Of a stretch of DNA of 64,000 nt, positions 1 through 10,236 are shown piece by piece. The stretch is taken from the NCBI GenBank assembly GCA_037783545.1, contig JBBELK010000024.1, positions 1,178,001 through 1,242,000 of the forward strand, in the 5' to 3' direction. Each line of letters opens with the position of its first letter. Within the stretch, counting starts at the first letter, position 1. The stretch is from Henricia sp. BOLD:AAB3569. Its lineage: Eukaryota; Echinodermata; Asteroidea; Spinulosida; Echinasteridae. Under the pieces are notes generated by a model, which did no database searches, was not told the origin of the DNA, and worked only from the letters and a program-made list of their open reading frames with translations. A program made the position numbers and the translations under genes.

Positions 1-1000
1 CTCCATAGCAAAGGCATGAAGCTGGTATTTCGTGGCACGAATTTGGCCCCACGCGCGCATTGACAAGCCTCAGTGCCTTTAATCATGCCAAAGATGCCAT
101 GAAATTAACATCAGCAACTTCGGTCTATTTAATTCTGTGCATTGTTGGCGAGATTAACGACCATAAGTTAAATATTAACAGGGTGCAAAGTTCAACAATG
201 TTGGCGGGATGACGAATGGTATGGGCATACAATTAATAACATAGCCACACTGTTGTGGTTTTATATGCGACGAAGATGGTCTGATGATTTCACTTCGTTT
301 TCTACAATACTAGGCAGTGAGTAAATGCTTTTTAAAAACAGTCTGATAGTAACTATGATGTAGACGATTAATCAAATCGATGGGAAAAGACATCACTCGA
401 TGTAAATTGACATTATATTCTTCATTACCGTAATGCATGACAAACAGTGCTGAATATCCATAACTTGCAGTGTGCGACCACTAAAGGTAAACAATGTCGA
501 TGGTAAAATTCGATTAGATAGTTGGTAAAGCATCTGGCCTTCGAATCCCGATGTAGACCCTATGATTTTTTTATAAATTATATAAACCCATATTTGATTC
601 GTTCAATATTCAATGATAATTGGGCGCATATTGCGTATCAAACTATGTCCGTCTTCACCGCGGTAAAGTAGCTCCTTTCCATTGCATTTCTTGTACATCG
701 TATACAGTATAGTAAAAGGTGTCGTTTGGCCCTTGACTATAAAGTAATAACAGGTACACGACTCGCACAGAAATGAAGGTTGAGTTGGCCTATATTATTC
801 GACCCAAGTTTCTTGGATTGCCGAGAGAAAACAAGCATTGCGAAGAACACTAACTTGAGCAAAAAGATTTCAAAAGCGACCTTATTTCTGTCCCTCCCGC
901 TATATGGACTGCATCGAATAGCTGCCGCCTTAGGGCCACGTTTGGTATTTAAATTGGTCAACAATGTATACGCACAAAACATGCAATTGCAGACTAGCTA
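1..1000. other. Upstream region without a supported gene
   Basis: AT-rich DNA with no coding frame of interest. A degenerate tRNA-like piece at 513-556 is listed separately. The rest shows nothing I can name. Confidence 0.6.
513..556 (+). repeat. Degenerate tRNA-derived SINE fragment
   Basis: TAGTTGGTAAAGCATCTGG followed by TTCGAATCCCGATG retains the end of a pol III A box and a B box, with the anticodon region deleted. The pieces match the tRNA-like sequence at 24075-24145 (GGTAGAGCATCTG, TTCGAATCCCGAT, then a GGATTTTT-like tail), so both probably belong to one SINE family. Confidence 0.45.
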
Positions 1001-1082
1001 GGCGGATCCAGCCTCATTTAAAATACAGGAATACAATGGAATTCAGGGTGTCCGACCCCCTGAAACCGCAGGCGCGGATCCA

Positions 1083-1138
<56 letters not shown>

Positions 1139-1342
1139 TGGGGGTCAAACCCCCCCCCCCTGCTCCGACACCAAAAAATATAATGTAATGCATTTTTTGC
1201 GTGTCCGCCTGTCCGAAACAAGCAGACATAAAAATATGATGGGCAAAACCCCTCCCTGGTGGCAAAACCCCCTCCTGGAAAAATTCCTGGATCCGCCCCT
1301 GAACCGATTGTATTCCTGTATTTTAATGAGACTGGATCCGCC
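1001..1342. mobile_element. Nested foldback element with GGCGGATCCAG ends
   Basis: The outer arms 1001-1039 and 1305-1342 are inverted repeats (GGCGGATCCAG, ATACAGGAATACAAT and complement). A second element with similar ends (CAGGCGCGGATCCAG, then CCTGGATCCGCCCCTG) lies inside at 1069-1301. The inner one carries 52 consecutive G followed by 11 C. Looks like a MITE inserted in a related MITE. Confidence 0.7.
1085..1136 (+). repeat. Poly-G tract, 52 bases
   Basis: Uninterrupted G run, followed after TTTGGGGGTCAAA by 11 C (1150-1160). It can form G-quadruplex or triplex structures; its length in the assembly may be inexact. Confidence 0.9.
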
Positions 1343-1435
1343 GCGCCACTGAATTACGCATGTCTTCGAGAAAAAGAAACTGCCCTACAAGATGGCAGCT
1401 ATTCGATACGGTCTATTAACGATCTTACTTGACAG

Positions 1436-1632
1436 ATGTACGGAATACATAACAACAGGGTGATAGTTGCCCTGGCAATCTTCGTTTGTCTCGGCCTCGT
1501 ACCGTCATTCAGTGTGGTCCAGTCTTACTTCAGTCCAAATCCGATCAAGACTGGACTCACGGGCAGCGAGTTGGCAAAGCTGTACAAGGAGGATGCTCCC
1601 GTGGAGCGATCGCAGTCGGACATGGGACACAG
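1436..1632 (+). CDS. Methyltransferase exon 1: start codon and membrane anchor
   Basis: ATG at 1436 opens 65 codons plus two bases and ends at donor AG|GTAAGC. It encodes the hydrophobic anchor and a polar stem (SELAKLYKEDAPVERSQSD). The split AGG codon is completed by exon 2. A further 5' exon cannot be excluded, but the hydrophobic segment just after this ATG is what a type II anchor would show. Confidence 0.82.
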
Positions 1633-4600
1633 GTAAGCTCGGTGGTCGAGGGGCGGAAGCCACGTTCCCACTTTCACGAACGCGTGGCGGTTCTTGGCCA
1701 TTCGGCTCAAAAACCTAATATGCATGTGGTCAGGACACGTTACGAAATAAGTACAGCACCGCTACGACATCGCAGCTGTGTCGCAAGACACTGCCACGAC
1801 CTCAGCAAGACGTGATAAGACACCACAAATAATCACAAAGAACCGTCACGGTCTGTCACGCGTGGTCAATACGAAAAGTCACGAATAAAGCGGGCCTCCC
1901 ACTGTGCGATTTTTGCCACGAATTTCCTACGAATTGGTACGATTATCGGAAACTGCCTATAGACTCTGCACACAATCGTACCAAATCGTACCCAATCGTA
2001 GGACATTCGTGGCAAAAATCGCATAGTGGGAGGCCCACGAATTAGCTACGATTAGGTACGATTGGCTACGATTGTGTGTACAGTCTATAGGCAGTCTCCG
2101 ATAATCGTACCAATTCGTAGGGGAATCGTGGCCAAAATCGCACAGTGGGAGGCCCGCTTATGTCACGCCGTGCCTGCAGTACTTGCTGGTTTCTTGGCGG
2201 TGCCTTGTTGGCTTCGTGACGGTTTGTGACGACGGCTTCTTGGTTCTTGACGTTTTCTTTGCTCACGGCAATTAAATCGCCACGAATACTCAGAAATTTG
2301 CCAGATGCTGCCACGAAATCGCCAGGACATCGTGACGGTCCAGACGTGATAAAATGGCTCAAAATGTTTTGTGGCGCGTCGTGTACCCCCGACAGCGCAT
2401 CAAGACACGCCAAGACGTATTTCCCGACGTCAGCAAAATGTCAACAAGATTTACGTGTCGTGTCCTGGTTCGTGAAAATGGGAACAGGACTTGAGACGTC
2501 TTTCCAGTAATACATGCAGAGGTTGTGAATTCGAGTCCCACTCAAATTTTGTTTAAAGAGATCGGCCCCTGGAGTGTCTGGGAATCATATAAAGGCAATC
2601 GCCATAAAAGGAACACCCGTCCGGAGTTTGTCAAAACATAATGTGAAGAGAAAGCGCTCGGTGTTTTCGAAATTCATCAGATTTCTGACCGTCCTATTCA
2701 ATCTGCAGGTCCAAGGAAGCCGACGCAGCGGTGCATCTGGTTCCGAACGGAACACGGAAAATATTCCTAGATTGCGGGGCAAATTCAGCCTCAACCGTGC
2801 AGCTCTTCCAGGAAACCTACCCTGGTGGTAAAGATTACATCATACACTCGTTCGAGATCGACAAACGACTGAGACCGTTCTTCAGTTCGTACCGACATCA
2901 CCATCTGCACTGCCCCGTGGGAGTGACAGCTGAAAACGGTATGGTGGGAGCTTATGAAGCTCAGTGAATTTTGACAAATTGTATATCAAATTTGGCCTGT
3001 TCATCAACTTCCACATCAAGACATAGAAACAATTTGTAATTAATTTCAAATTAGGTATACAGAAGATTTCACTGATACTCCAAACGAACCATGTTTAGCG
3101 TATCGACCGTCTACTAAGCTGCCATCACCAGCCCCGTTTTTACGTTGTATATGTCCCCAAAAATGTCAACTATTTGCTCGATAATCTTTGAACTAAAAAT
3201 TAAAATTAAAGGAATTCATATTCTAAAATTCTCAAAGATCGGTTTTGTCCTATCATCAAACTAGGTAATGTCACTGTGTATCTGGAGTCGGTGTGGGGAC
3301 CTGACAAAGGACTGAACAATGATCGTGATATGCAATGGGGAGGTGGAACCTTGTACGCAGAAGCTGCGGAAAAGAAGGACGATGTGATAGGTAAGTTAAT
3401 TCTGTACTTGTGTCCGAGACCGTCAAGTCCATGAAGCCACTTAGGCACAATACATTTCATTCATTTCATTTCATTTCATTTATTATTTCTCAGGGCAAAC
3501 ATGAAAAGGTACAGTACACACAGATGAACATTGACATAAAACAAAACATTACATGGTAACACCCCTGAAGGATTGCCAAATGTGAACTAAATCACAATCG
3601 AGTGGCTCTCCAAATGCCGCCATGCCAACACTTAAAATACACATGTACAAAATAAAATAAAATAAAATAAAATAATACTAGATAATTAGGCGTTTGAAAT
3701 AAACATGCAGTTCGGAACAAAATGTATTGGCTTGACTTGTCGAACCTACACGGGAAATGACTCGTAAAACGCGAACGTGAACGCGAAGTACTATAGAGCA
3801 CTTGGTCATTAGGCCTATTCTCAGGAAATCTTAGAACAGATGGAAACGAAAACACACATCTGTTACTTTCGTGGCGAGATAAATTTTTGCTCTGACCAAG
3901 ATTCCGTCGAACCCGAGTTCTTATAGACTTGTGACAAGACCAGTGCTGAAAGCATTAATTTCGCGTTCACGTTCGCGTTTCACGTGCATCTATTCTTAAC
4001 CTCCCCATATACCGATGTCGCCACCGTATTGATGAGGCCTCACAGAAAAGATGAGACTGCCGGTGCCGTTCACTGACAATTCCAGCAATGTGCGTCTTAT
4101 ATGTCGAACATTAAAGAACCTCTGGATGTTGTACAATGCCTGTCTTCGGGCGAGCAGGGGGGAACAGGAAGGCATTTTCGTTGAAGGGATGTTGATAGCC
4201 ATGCAATTTTCTTAATCTGTTGAAGGTGGTAAGCGAAAGCTGTCCGTTCGGAGGGTCGTACCAACTATCGATCTGGCAAAATGGATCAAAGACAATTTCT
4301 CCATTCGTGATTACGTCATTTTGAAACTCGACGTTGAGGGTTCGGAATTCAACATCCTACAAAGAATGCTACAAACGGGAGCTTTCAAGTACATTGACAA
4401 GTGAGTACCAAACATTACTTAAGAGATTCAGTTACTAGACAGGCATGTCTTATGGACTCCTATAGACCGCAATGTCATAAAGCCTACTTCACAGAAGCAA
4501 ACCTTGCAAGTCTCTGTTATTTTATGTTCAACAACTCTGTTTCACTGCCATGGTGGATCCGTCCATTGGAGCGGAATATATCTCGTTCTCCACCCATTAA

Positions 4601-6030
4601 AACCAGTCTATAACAGCGGCATCCTTCATGCTACAGGGTTTCTCTCACATATTTAAGAGTGAATATCTTTAGGCCCTACTGCATGGTTTATCCAGACCAG
4701 TGAGCTCTAGTGCCACGAGTACATTTGGAACTTCTTTATATAGATCATGTAAACCTGCAATGGGCCCGATGGCAAAGATAACCTGTCGACTTTCCGATTT
4801 TCATGCAGGCTGTACGGTGAATACCACAACAGCCAGCCAACAGGCTGGTCACGTGAGAGCAGGGACCAGCTGGTCGAAAACATCGGCCAAGCGGGATTCA
4901 CGCTTACCAACTGGGAAGCTGAGAGACACAACTATGGCGACTTCGAAACAATCCATCCGCCTGAAGTAAATGTTATCAAAGATTTCCTAAGTTATATTCT
5001 AACCTGACAATGTAAGGAAAATTGCACCGTTTCCCTCTGCTGTACGGTCCAGACGTGCTGCTATAAAAATATTTGACCCTGGCCTCCAAATCTGAACGTA
5101 ATTTGCTGATGCAATATAGTAATGCACAATCAATATAAAGTGACACTGAGGTAATTATAATTGTACGCCTAAATTGTCTGTTTTACTTGCAAATTTTGAC
5201 AGGTTCCCATCAACACGCCGGGTCAGGCTGGACAGGTGTATTCGTTCTGTCCGCCGGGATTCGTCTCCATAGCCGTGGCAATTGGCATGAACCACAAACG
5301 TGCCAACAAGGTAGTTTCCACCTTTCAAGCCTACCCGTCCTCTTTACCCATCACACTGTTCCTTTACGGAGACTTCATTGAACAGTTCCCGGATACTGTA
5401 AGGGCCTGGGCTCGGCGCTTCCGGCTAGGACTCCGGGAAGACGGGCACTATCCCCGGAAATACCTTGAGATGATGCCGTCCACCGTCATTAGGAGGAGCC
5501 TGGTCAGCTCGATCTTGAGGCTTCAAGAGATCGGTTTTAAGTCTGCTTACTACTGGCCCGACGTCAGCGATTCTGCACTGACGAGGTTCAAGCCGTTGGC
5601 CAGGAACCGTGGCTTGAGGATAATCAAGCCATATGTAGAATTCCCAAGTGGTTTAGGTAGGTCATTCTTTTCTTTCCTTCTTTCGTATGATCTTCACATG
5701 ACATTGTATAGGTCAATGAGAAATTATGTTTTTTAACACGGTTTCGTTTGTACAGATCTAGCGTCGGAGACATACTTCCGCTACCGGGACGTCGAGCGCA
5801 TTCCCCGGGCGCTGCAAATCATCTACGCCTGGCTAACGAAGACCAAAGGAGGCATTCTTGGTCTCGACTCGGACCTTCCCGATACCTACCTAATATCGGT
5901 CTTTCTCATGGACTACCTGACCACAAATTCTGCCTTCCAACTAATGGAGGTTGAAGATTGTGTACGAAAGAGCAGCCCGGCAGTAAAGAAAGAAGACTTG
6001 GATATTTGGGCTTCAAAACACAAGGGCTAG
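1436..6030 (+). CDS. FkbM-family methyltransferase, membrane-anchored, seven coding exons (537 aa)
   Basis: Spliced from 1436-1632, 2709-2938, 3265-3390, 4226-4400, 4809-4965, 5203-5656 and 5756-6030. Every junction is GT/AG and all phases agree, giving 537 codons plus TAG. Residues 9-28 are hydrophobic (VIVALAIFVCLGL), after a short basic/polar start, so a signal anchor of a type II Golgi/ER membrane protein or a signal peptide is likely. Residues 85-92 (FLDCGANS) form the SAM-binding DxGxN loop, followed by an acidic HSFEID strand. Residues 217-225 (LKLDVEGSE) are the hallmark of the FkbM/Methyltransf_21 family, whose members methylate oxygen on sugars and related small substrates. The substrate here is unknown. 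Residues from about 296 to the end do not resemble a family I know. Family assignment is firm; location and substrate are inference. Confidence 0.88.
1886..2160. mobile_element. MITE in methyltransferase intron 1
   Basis: Ends are inverted copies of AAGCGGGCCTCCCACTGTG; the inner arms repeat CCTACGAATTGGTACGATTA in both directions and the CTATAGAC core pairs too. A second junction with GTGGGAGGCCCACGAATTAG lies near 2022, so it may be two elements in a row. The flanks (about 1720-1885 and 2161-2480) are rich in CACGAC/GTCACG words and may be an older element it landed in. Confidence 0.7.
2709..2938 (+). CDS. Methyltransferase exon 2: SAM-binding loop
   Basis: The acceptor is TTCAATCTGCAG|G. 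The exon encodes KIFLDCGANSAST, the nucleotide-binding glycine loop of a Rossmann-type methyltransferase, then YIIHSFEIDKR with the acidic residue expected to contact the SAM ribose. The donor is chosen at ACG|GTATGG because it alone keeps phase 1 into exon 3 (TAENG/NVTVYLE); reading on leads to a TGA at 2965. This donor is weaker than the others. Confidence 0.82.
3265..3390 (+). CDS. Methyltransferase exon 3
   Basis: Bounded by CTAG|GTAATG and ATAG|GTAAGT, 126 bases, phase 1 in and out. It encodes GNVTVYLESVWGPDKGL and a Gly-rich loop (MQWGGGTLY), matching the part of FkbM domains between SAM motif and the C-terminal LDVEG strand. It is too short to identify by itself; the phase fit with both neighbours supports it. 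Confidence 0.8.
3455..3484 (+). repeat. (ATTTC)n microsatellite
   Basis: TTCATTTCATTTCATTTC repeat in methyltransferase intron 3. Confidence 0.8.
3649..3676 (+). repeat. (AAAAT)n microsatellite
   Basis: AAAATAAAATAAAATAAAAT repeat in methyltransferase intron 3. Confidence 0.8.
3767..3980. mobile_element. 214-bp element with perfect 21-bp inverted ends
   Basis: AAACGCGAACGTGAACGCGA at 3767 and its exact complement ending at 3980 bracket an AT-rich core in methyltransferase intron 3. A perfect 21-bp terminal repeat without coding capacity fits a recent MITE. Confidence 0.65.
4226..4400 (+). CDS. Methyltransferase exon 4: FkbM signature
   Basis: Bounded by TGAAG|GTGG and GACAA|GTGAGT. It encodes VPTIDLAKWIKDNF, then DYVILKLDVEGSEFNIL. 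The pattern of a first Asp strand, then K-x-D-V-E-G-x-E, is the most diagnostic stretch of the FkbM family and gives the strongest single support for the gene's identity. Confidence 0.9.
4809..4965 (+). CDS. Methyltransferase exon 5: end of the catalytic domain
   Basis: Acceptor TTTTCATGCAG|G joins in phase to give YIDKLYGEYHNSQPTGW, a plausible last strand of the methyltransferase fold. It ends at GAA|GTAAAT in phase 0. If this donor is not used, the frame continues 13 codons to TGA at 5005-5007, giving a 308-residue protein with only the methyltransferase domain. Confidence 0.82.
5203..5656 (+). CDS. Methyltransferase gene exon 6: C-terminal domain of unknown family
   Basis: Acceptor TTTTGACAG|GTTCCC, open for 454 bases, donor TTAG|GTAGGT. 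It encodes VPINTPGQAGQVYSFCPPGF onward, with a hydrophobic patch (ITLFLYGDFIEQF), an Arg-rich stretch (RAWARRFRLGLRE) and YYWPDVSDSAL. Base composition is clearly coding (GC-rich compared with its surroundings) and the frame is the only long one. I do not recognise the domain. It might be a second enzyme domain or a structural module. Confidence 0.82.
5756..6030 (+). CDS. Methyltransferase gene exon 7: C-terminus and stop
   Basis: Acceptor GTTTGTACAG|AT completes a GAT codon and continues LASETYFRYRDVERIPRAL, then GGILGLDSDLPDTYLISVF, ending KHKG and TAG at 6028-6030. It is rich in aromatic and charged residues, with a mixed alpha-helical look and no motif I can name. Confidence 0.82.
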
Positions 6031-6975
6031 AGATGAAAATATCTGGGTGTCAAAGCAGATTCTGGATGGTTATCTTCTGTGCGAGTGTCAAAATTCAACA
6101 TGCTGGGTGGTCATGTTGAGTGCATCGTGTGTTGTGAAGTCACCAACTTCTGTCCAGTTCGTCAGACATCTTAGATGCCTTAACAATGTGGCACAGATGT
6201 TTAAAATGTCAAAGTTTGGATTTTGATGATGGTCAGCGTGGACAAAAATATCTTCAACTTCAGTGTATCAAACAACTTGAACGTGAAGACAGATCAATAA
6301 TTTTAAGAAAAAAGATATTTCTTATTAGCAACATAAATCTCAGTTCTGCAGCAACAATACTTAGCGTTGTTGCTTCTTCTAGTAATAATAGTGTGTTGTC
6401 TTTTCTACCGATATGCAGTCACCGTAAAAACACATATAGGGAACATCCGACATATAGTCCGGATGTCAAACCCCTATTTTAAAGGCCAAGGACTTGTGAA
6501 ATAGGGGTTTTATTAAATATAATAATAGAGGGTGTGTTTTACACATTAAGGTCAATTTCAGAAAATTTGATTGTTCCGTTTTGGTGTAATTGCAAGATTT
6601 CTGTTTTTATGCTAATGAAATTTCCATATTCATGAGCAAATCCGTGATGTCATCTCAGGACAACAGAGGAAATCTCATTGTTTTGTGTATATACAAAAGT
6701 TGTCATTTTCAGTGACTTCTTGGTGTTATGATCTGTAACAGTTTACTGAGTTTGTTTAGTATGTCATTTGCAACAATCCCAACAAGTTTGTTTGGGTCAG
6801 AAATGGATCAGTGGGCTATACTACTACTGTTTGAAATGTAATGTTCTTTCTTTGTTTGTCAACTGCGTGTTCCCTCCATGACTAGCAATAAACAGCGCCC
6901 TCGTCTGTCAAGAAACATTTGAAGTTTGTTTTACTGCAATAACAGCTTGTGTGAATAAACCAAAGATATAAAAAC
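6031..6975 (+). other. Probable 3' UTR of the methyltransferase gene
   Basis: No coding sequence follows the TAG. AATAAA signals lie at 6887-6892 and 6954-6959, so the transcript probably ends near 6905 or 6975. A perfect 12-bp stem (AAACCCCTATTT at 6468-6479, complement at 6499-6510) sits inside, preceded by a second small hairpin around CATCCG at 6444-6465. The end of the UTR is inferred from the signals only. Confidence 0.5.
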
Positions 6976-8193
6976 AAATGGTTGATAATTTTCACTTCAC
7001 TAAACCTTTAAGGTGGAACGTGCAGCCCCGGCTCCTTCGAGATACGTGACATACATTAAAAATGCTTTTGTTATACCACTGGTATAATCTTACATTACAT
7101 TTTTAGTGTAGTCACTTTATGACTGCACCATGTAACAACATAAACAAATAATTTGTTCAAAGAAACAAATGTATATTTTATACTTTTAATGACACGAACT
7201 CGTCTCGGAAATAAACACAAGCTAAATAAGAGAAAAAAAGTGGCACTGATATTAACTTGGCAGTGTGGCTAAGTGTTACCATTTAACCAATTGGATTCAT
7301 GTGAAACATATACGGGCATTGTGAGTGGCTGTGGCAACATCAAATAATTCACACAAATGACATGAATCTGAAACAACAGAAATCGTGTATGTGAATTGAT
7401 CTACATAGTTGTACAACTGAAAACAGACTAATTAAAGAGCTCATTATTGTAATTTAAATCAATACGTTCATTCGTAAGAATCTCATACACTGTACATGTT
7501 ACACGAACTTAAAATGCTACAGCCTACAACATTTTATTGACATGGTTATGTATACACTTGGTGCATTAATTTTAGTTTTAAATAGAAAAACTTGTCTTTA
7601 AAAACAGATGTTGATCAACACAAAATCTATGTACATGGCTTAGAATAAATCACACAGGGAGTTCCCTCAAGAATATCATCGTGTATTTACAATATATCCC
7701 AATCTATATCTATATACCATCGTTCATTAAGAAGGCTACATCTTTATCTCCAAGTTGTCACTGTATAGGACTGTTATTTTTATTTTATTGTTTTTAGGGG
7801 TGGGGTGGGCGGGGGATGGGGGATAGCAATTAGCTACAAAGCAATTTAGGTAAATTAATACTTTTGTGGAGCTCTGAAAGTGTCACCAAAATATCCTTTG
7901 TATGATGGCTTTGACGTCATTCCTTGAGCAAACATGCAGAACTGCGAAAGGCATGATAGGATGATTTAAATGCAAACCGAGGTCACACACAATATTTTCC
8001 CAGGATAGGGGCATTCTTTAAGATGTCATCATGATCTCAAAAGAATCGGATGGAACCTCCGTGGGTTGTTTCATTTAGTTTAGCATCCCAAAGCATTGTC
8101 CAATACATATGTCCCTTCCACCTTCAGAAACCGGTTTGAACTAAAAGAAATTGACTTTATGTTACCAGGTTAAGAATGCAATTCGTGAGAAAT

Positions 8194-8550
8194 AAAAGGA
8201 GTGTGTTAATGTTCGGATTTTTTTTTCTCCAGAAAATGGATTTCGTTTTAACCTAACAATCGTGTAAAATACCTCCCCAAAATGGGAAGAAAACACAAAA
8301 ATGTGCAATCTCCAATTTGTATGTGGAAGCAAAAAGGTTGGTGTAGTTACTGCACTGCTTTATGGAACCGGAAAAATTAGTTTACAAAAACATCTGTGCT
8401 TTTTTTTATGATATCCTTGAAAAGATACGGATTGAGAACGCGAAATTTCAGAATGGTAACGAGAAAAATATGACAAATAATATGGTATCAAAATCTCAAC
8501 ATCCATGGGAAAAATGGCGGGGTCAAAAATGTGATCTGGTCACGCTCCTG
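8194..8550. mobile_element. MITE family A, copy 1
   Basis: About 75-80 percent similar along its length to 12303-12658 (shared ATACCTCCCCAAAAT, CTGCACTGCTTTATGGAA, GGTATCAAAATCTCAACA). Ends AAAGGAGTGTG and CACGCTCCT are imperfect inverted repeats. Confidence 0.75.
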
Positions 8551-9242
8551 CACTTGGAACCCTGAATTTTGACTCAAACTCGGAGTCCAAATTGAAGTCA
8601 CACATTCCCAGTTACATGTACTTTCCAAAAGCATTTCCTTTAAAAATACACTTGTAATGAGTGAATTCTTTTGATCCCGATTCTGTTTTCAGATTCTGCT
8701 CAAATGTTTAGAAGCTAGACTTCAGAGTGTATTTATAGTAAGAGAAGTCAAATACTCATGTGAATCAAAATATAAAATTTACTCATTATTTAACATTAAG
8801 AAAGAAGTTGTTTCGCTGAAAAATTAAAGAATGCCGAAGCTTCCCCACCAAAAATGTGATAAAAATGAAAAGTAACCAAAATACAGAAAATAAAAAACAT
8901 AAAATAAAATATTTGTGTAATAATGAGCCGTACAATGAAAATTGGGGGTGCTAAAATATAATTTATCACGGCAACCGATGTGAAATATGGCAGAGGTCCT
9001 CAATGGAGGAGTTAAATTTCCAGATCAGGAGCATGAAAACGATTAAAGACTGTTTTTGTTTTAAAAAAAAACCAAAAAAAACGAATTTAAAAGAAAATTT
9101 GTCGTGGATATATATATATTTCCGGACATAAGACATTCTGTATGACAACACCCAGGCACACTGACATTTAAGTTGACATGTACAAAACAAGGGGTGTGGG
9201 GGGAAGGGGGCGAGGTGTGTGCTGTGATAAACCTAAGATACG

Positions 9243-9262
9243 TGACCCTTGACCTATGACCT
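9243..9262 (-). promoter_or_regulatory. Triple nuclear-receptor half-site (overlapping DR1 pair)
   Basis: On the - strand the sequence reads AGGTCA-T-AGGTCA-A-GGGTCA: three direct half-sites each one base apart, so two DR1 elements sharing the middle half-site. DR1 is bound by RXR heterodimers, HNF4 and similar receptors. Its location in the 3' flank of a receptor gene is suggestive; binding is inference. Confidence 0.5.
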
Positions 9263-9583
9263 CAGAGTGGCTACCTCTTTCAGCTGCATAAAGTAATAAA
9301 CTCTATATGCGATAACATCTCTCCACTATGTACCACAGGTTTGATTTGTTTCCACCAATTTCACTATGCTAACATCAATTTTGGACCCAGCAAACATACA
9401 GAACAGGACAGCGGTATCTTCGTACCCGCTAAAGATCAGGCATTACATGCTCCGACTCCGGGACCAAGTTTATATTTACATGAGACGTTATGTCAATTTG
9501 CCACAATAACATAAAAAAATACACAGTGGCTTTATTAAAGTGAACTCCAAAACAGTCCAGTATTTTTTTTTACTGAAAATCTG

Positions 9584-9613
9584 GTTACCATGGCGACTCG
9601 CTACCATGGTAAC
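9584..9613. promoter_or_regulatory. X-box-like double palindrome
   Basis: GTTACCATGGCGAC followed two bases later by GCTACCATGGTAAC. Each half approximates the RFX X-box (GTTRCCATGGYAAC), and the two together form an imperfect 30-bp palindrome. It could equally be a transposon core. Confidence 0.35.
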
Positions 9614-10236
9614 GCACCAACTATAACCATGTCGTGAGGTTAATGACACTACAGAAATCCCACATTCCTAATCAAGACCACAACACAATACACAAACTGA
9701 TTAATCAACCGTCACAATCTGGATCAATATGTAAATATACATTTTAACCATTTTTTTTCGTCTTTGTTTGGCAAACATTTTTAAAAATCTGTGTCCTGTG
9801 GACATTTATCTATACAAAAATTATGTTCACGAATCCATCTACTTCTAAATTTATATTTCAATACAATGGGTAATAGAATGCATTATTTCTGCATATATCT
9901 GATTTCAGTTCACCGTTACTGATAAAAAACAAAACAAAACATGTTTTTCTCCAATTTATAAGTTACCTAAATATGTAACATCTTGTCTAGGTCAACACAT
10001 TCCATTTGCTAATTTCAGTGGGTACTTTTTGAGTTGTACATTGTGTCTTATCGTTCTTCGTGCACATAACATGATCTGTCCAATCACTAAGTAGAGCTAT
10101 AGATTAGCCCTACAAAATGAACCAATCATAAAAGGATATGAAACCCTTATGGGATATCTAACGTAAAATTTGATACTCTTGTAGCACTTTATATACAAAG
10201 TAATGCCTGTACAGTATTCTTAAATTTACAACAGGC

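Noticed and set aside
1014-1265. Poly-Pro / poly-Gly frames across the G run (also at 52005-52382 and 63519-63735)
   Set aside because: Translations of homopolymer tracts, not proteins.
2066-2510. Open frames on both strands near 2.1-2.5 kb
   Set aside because: They lie in repeat-rich intron 1 of the methyltransferase gene and are shadows of an inverted-repeat element.
2519-2546. TGAATTCGAGTCCCACTC as a tRNA B box
   Set aside because: No A box at the right distance upstream; too little is left to call a SINE.
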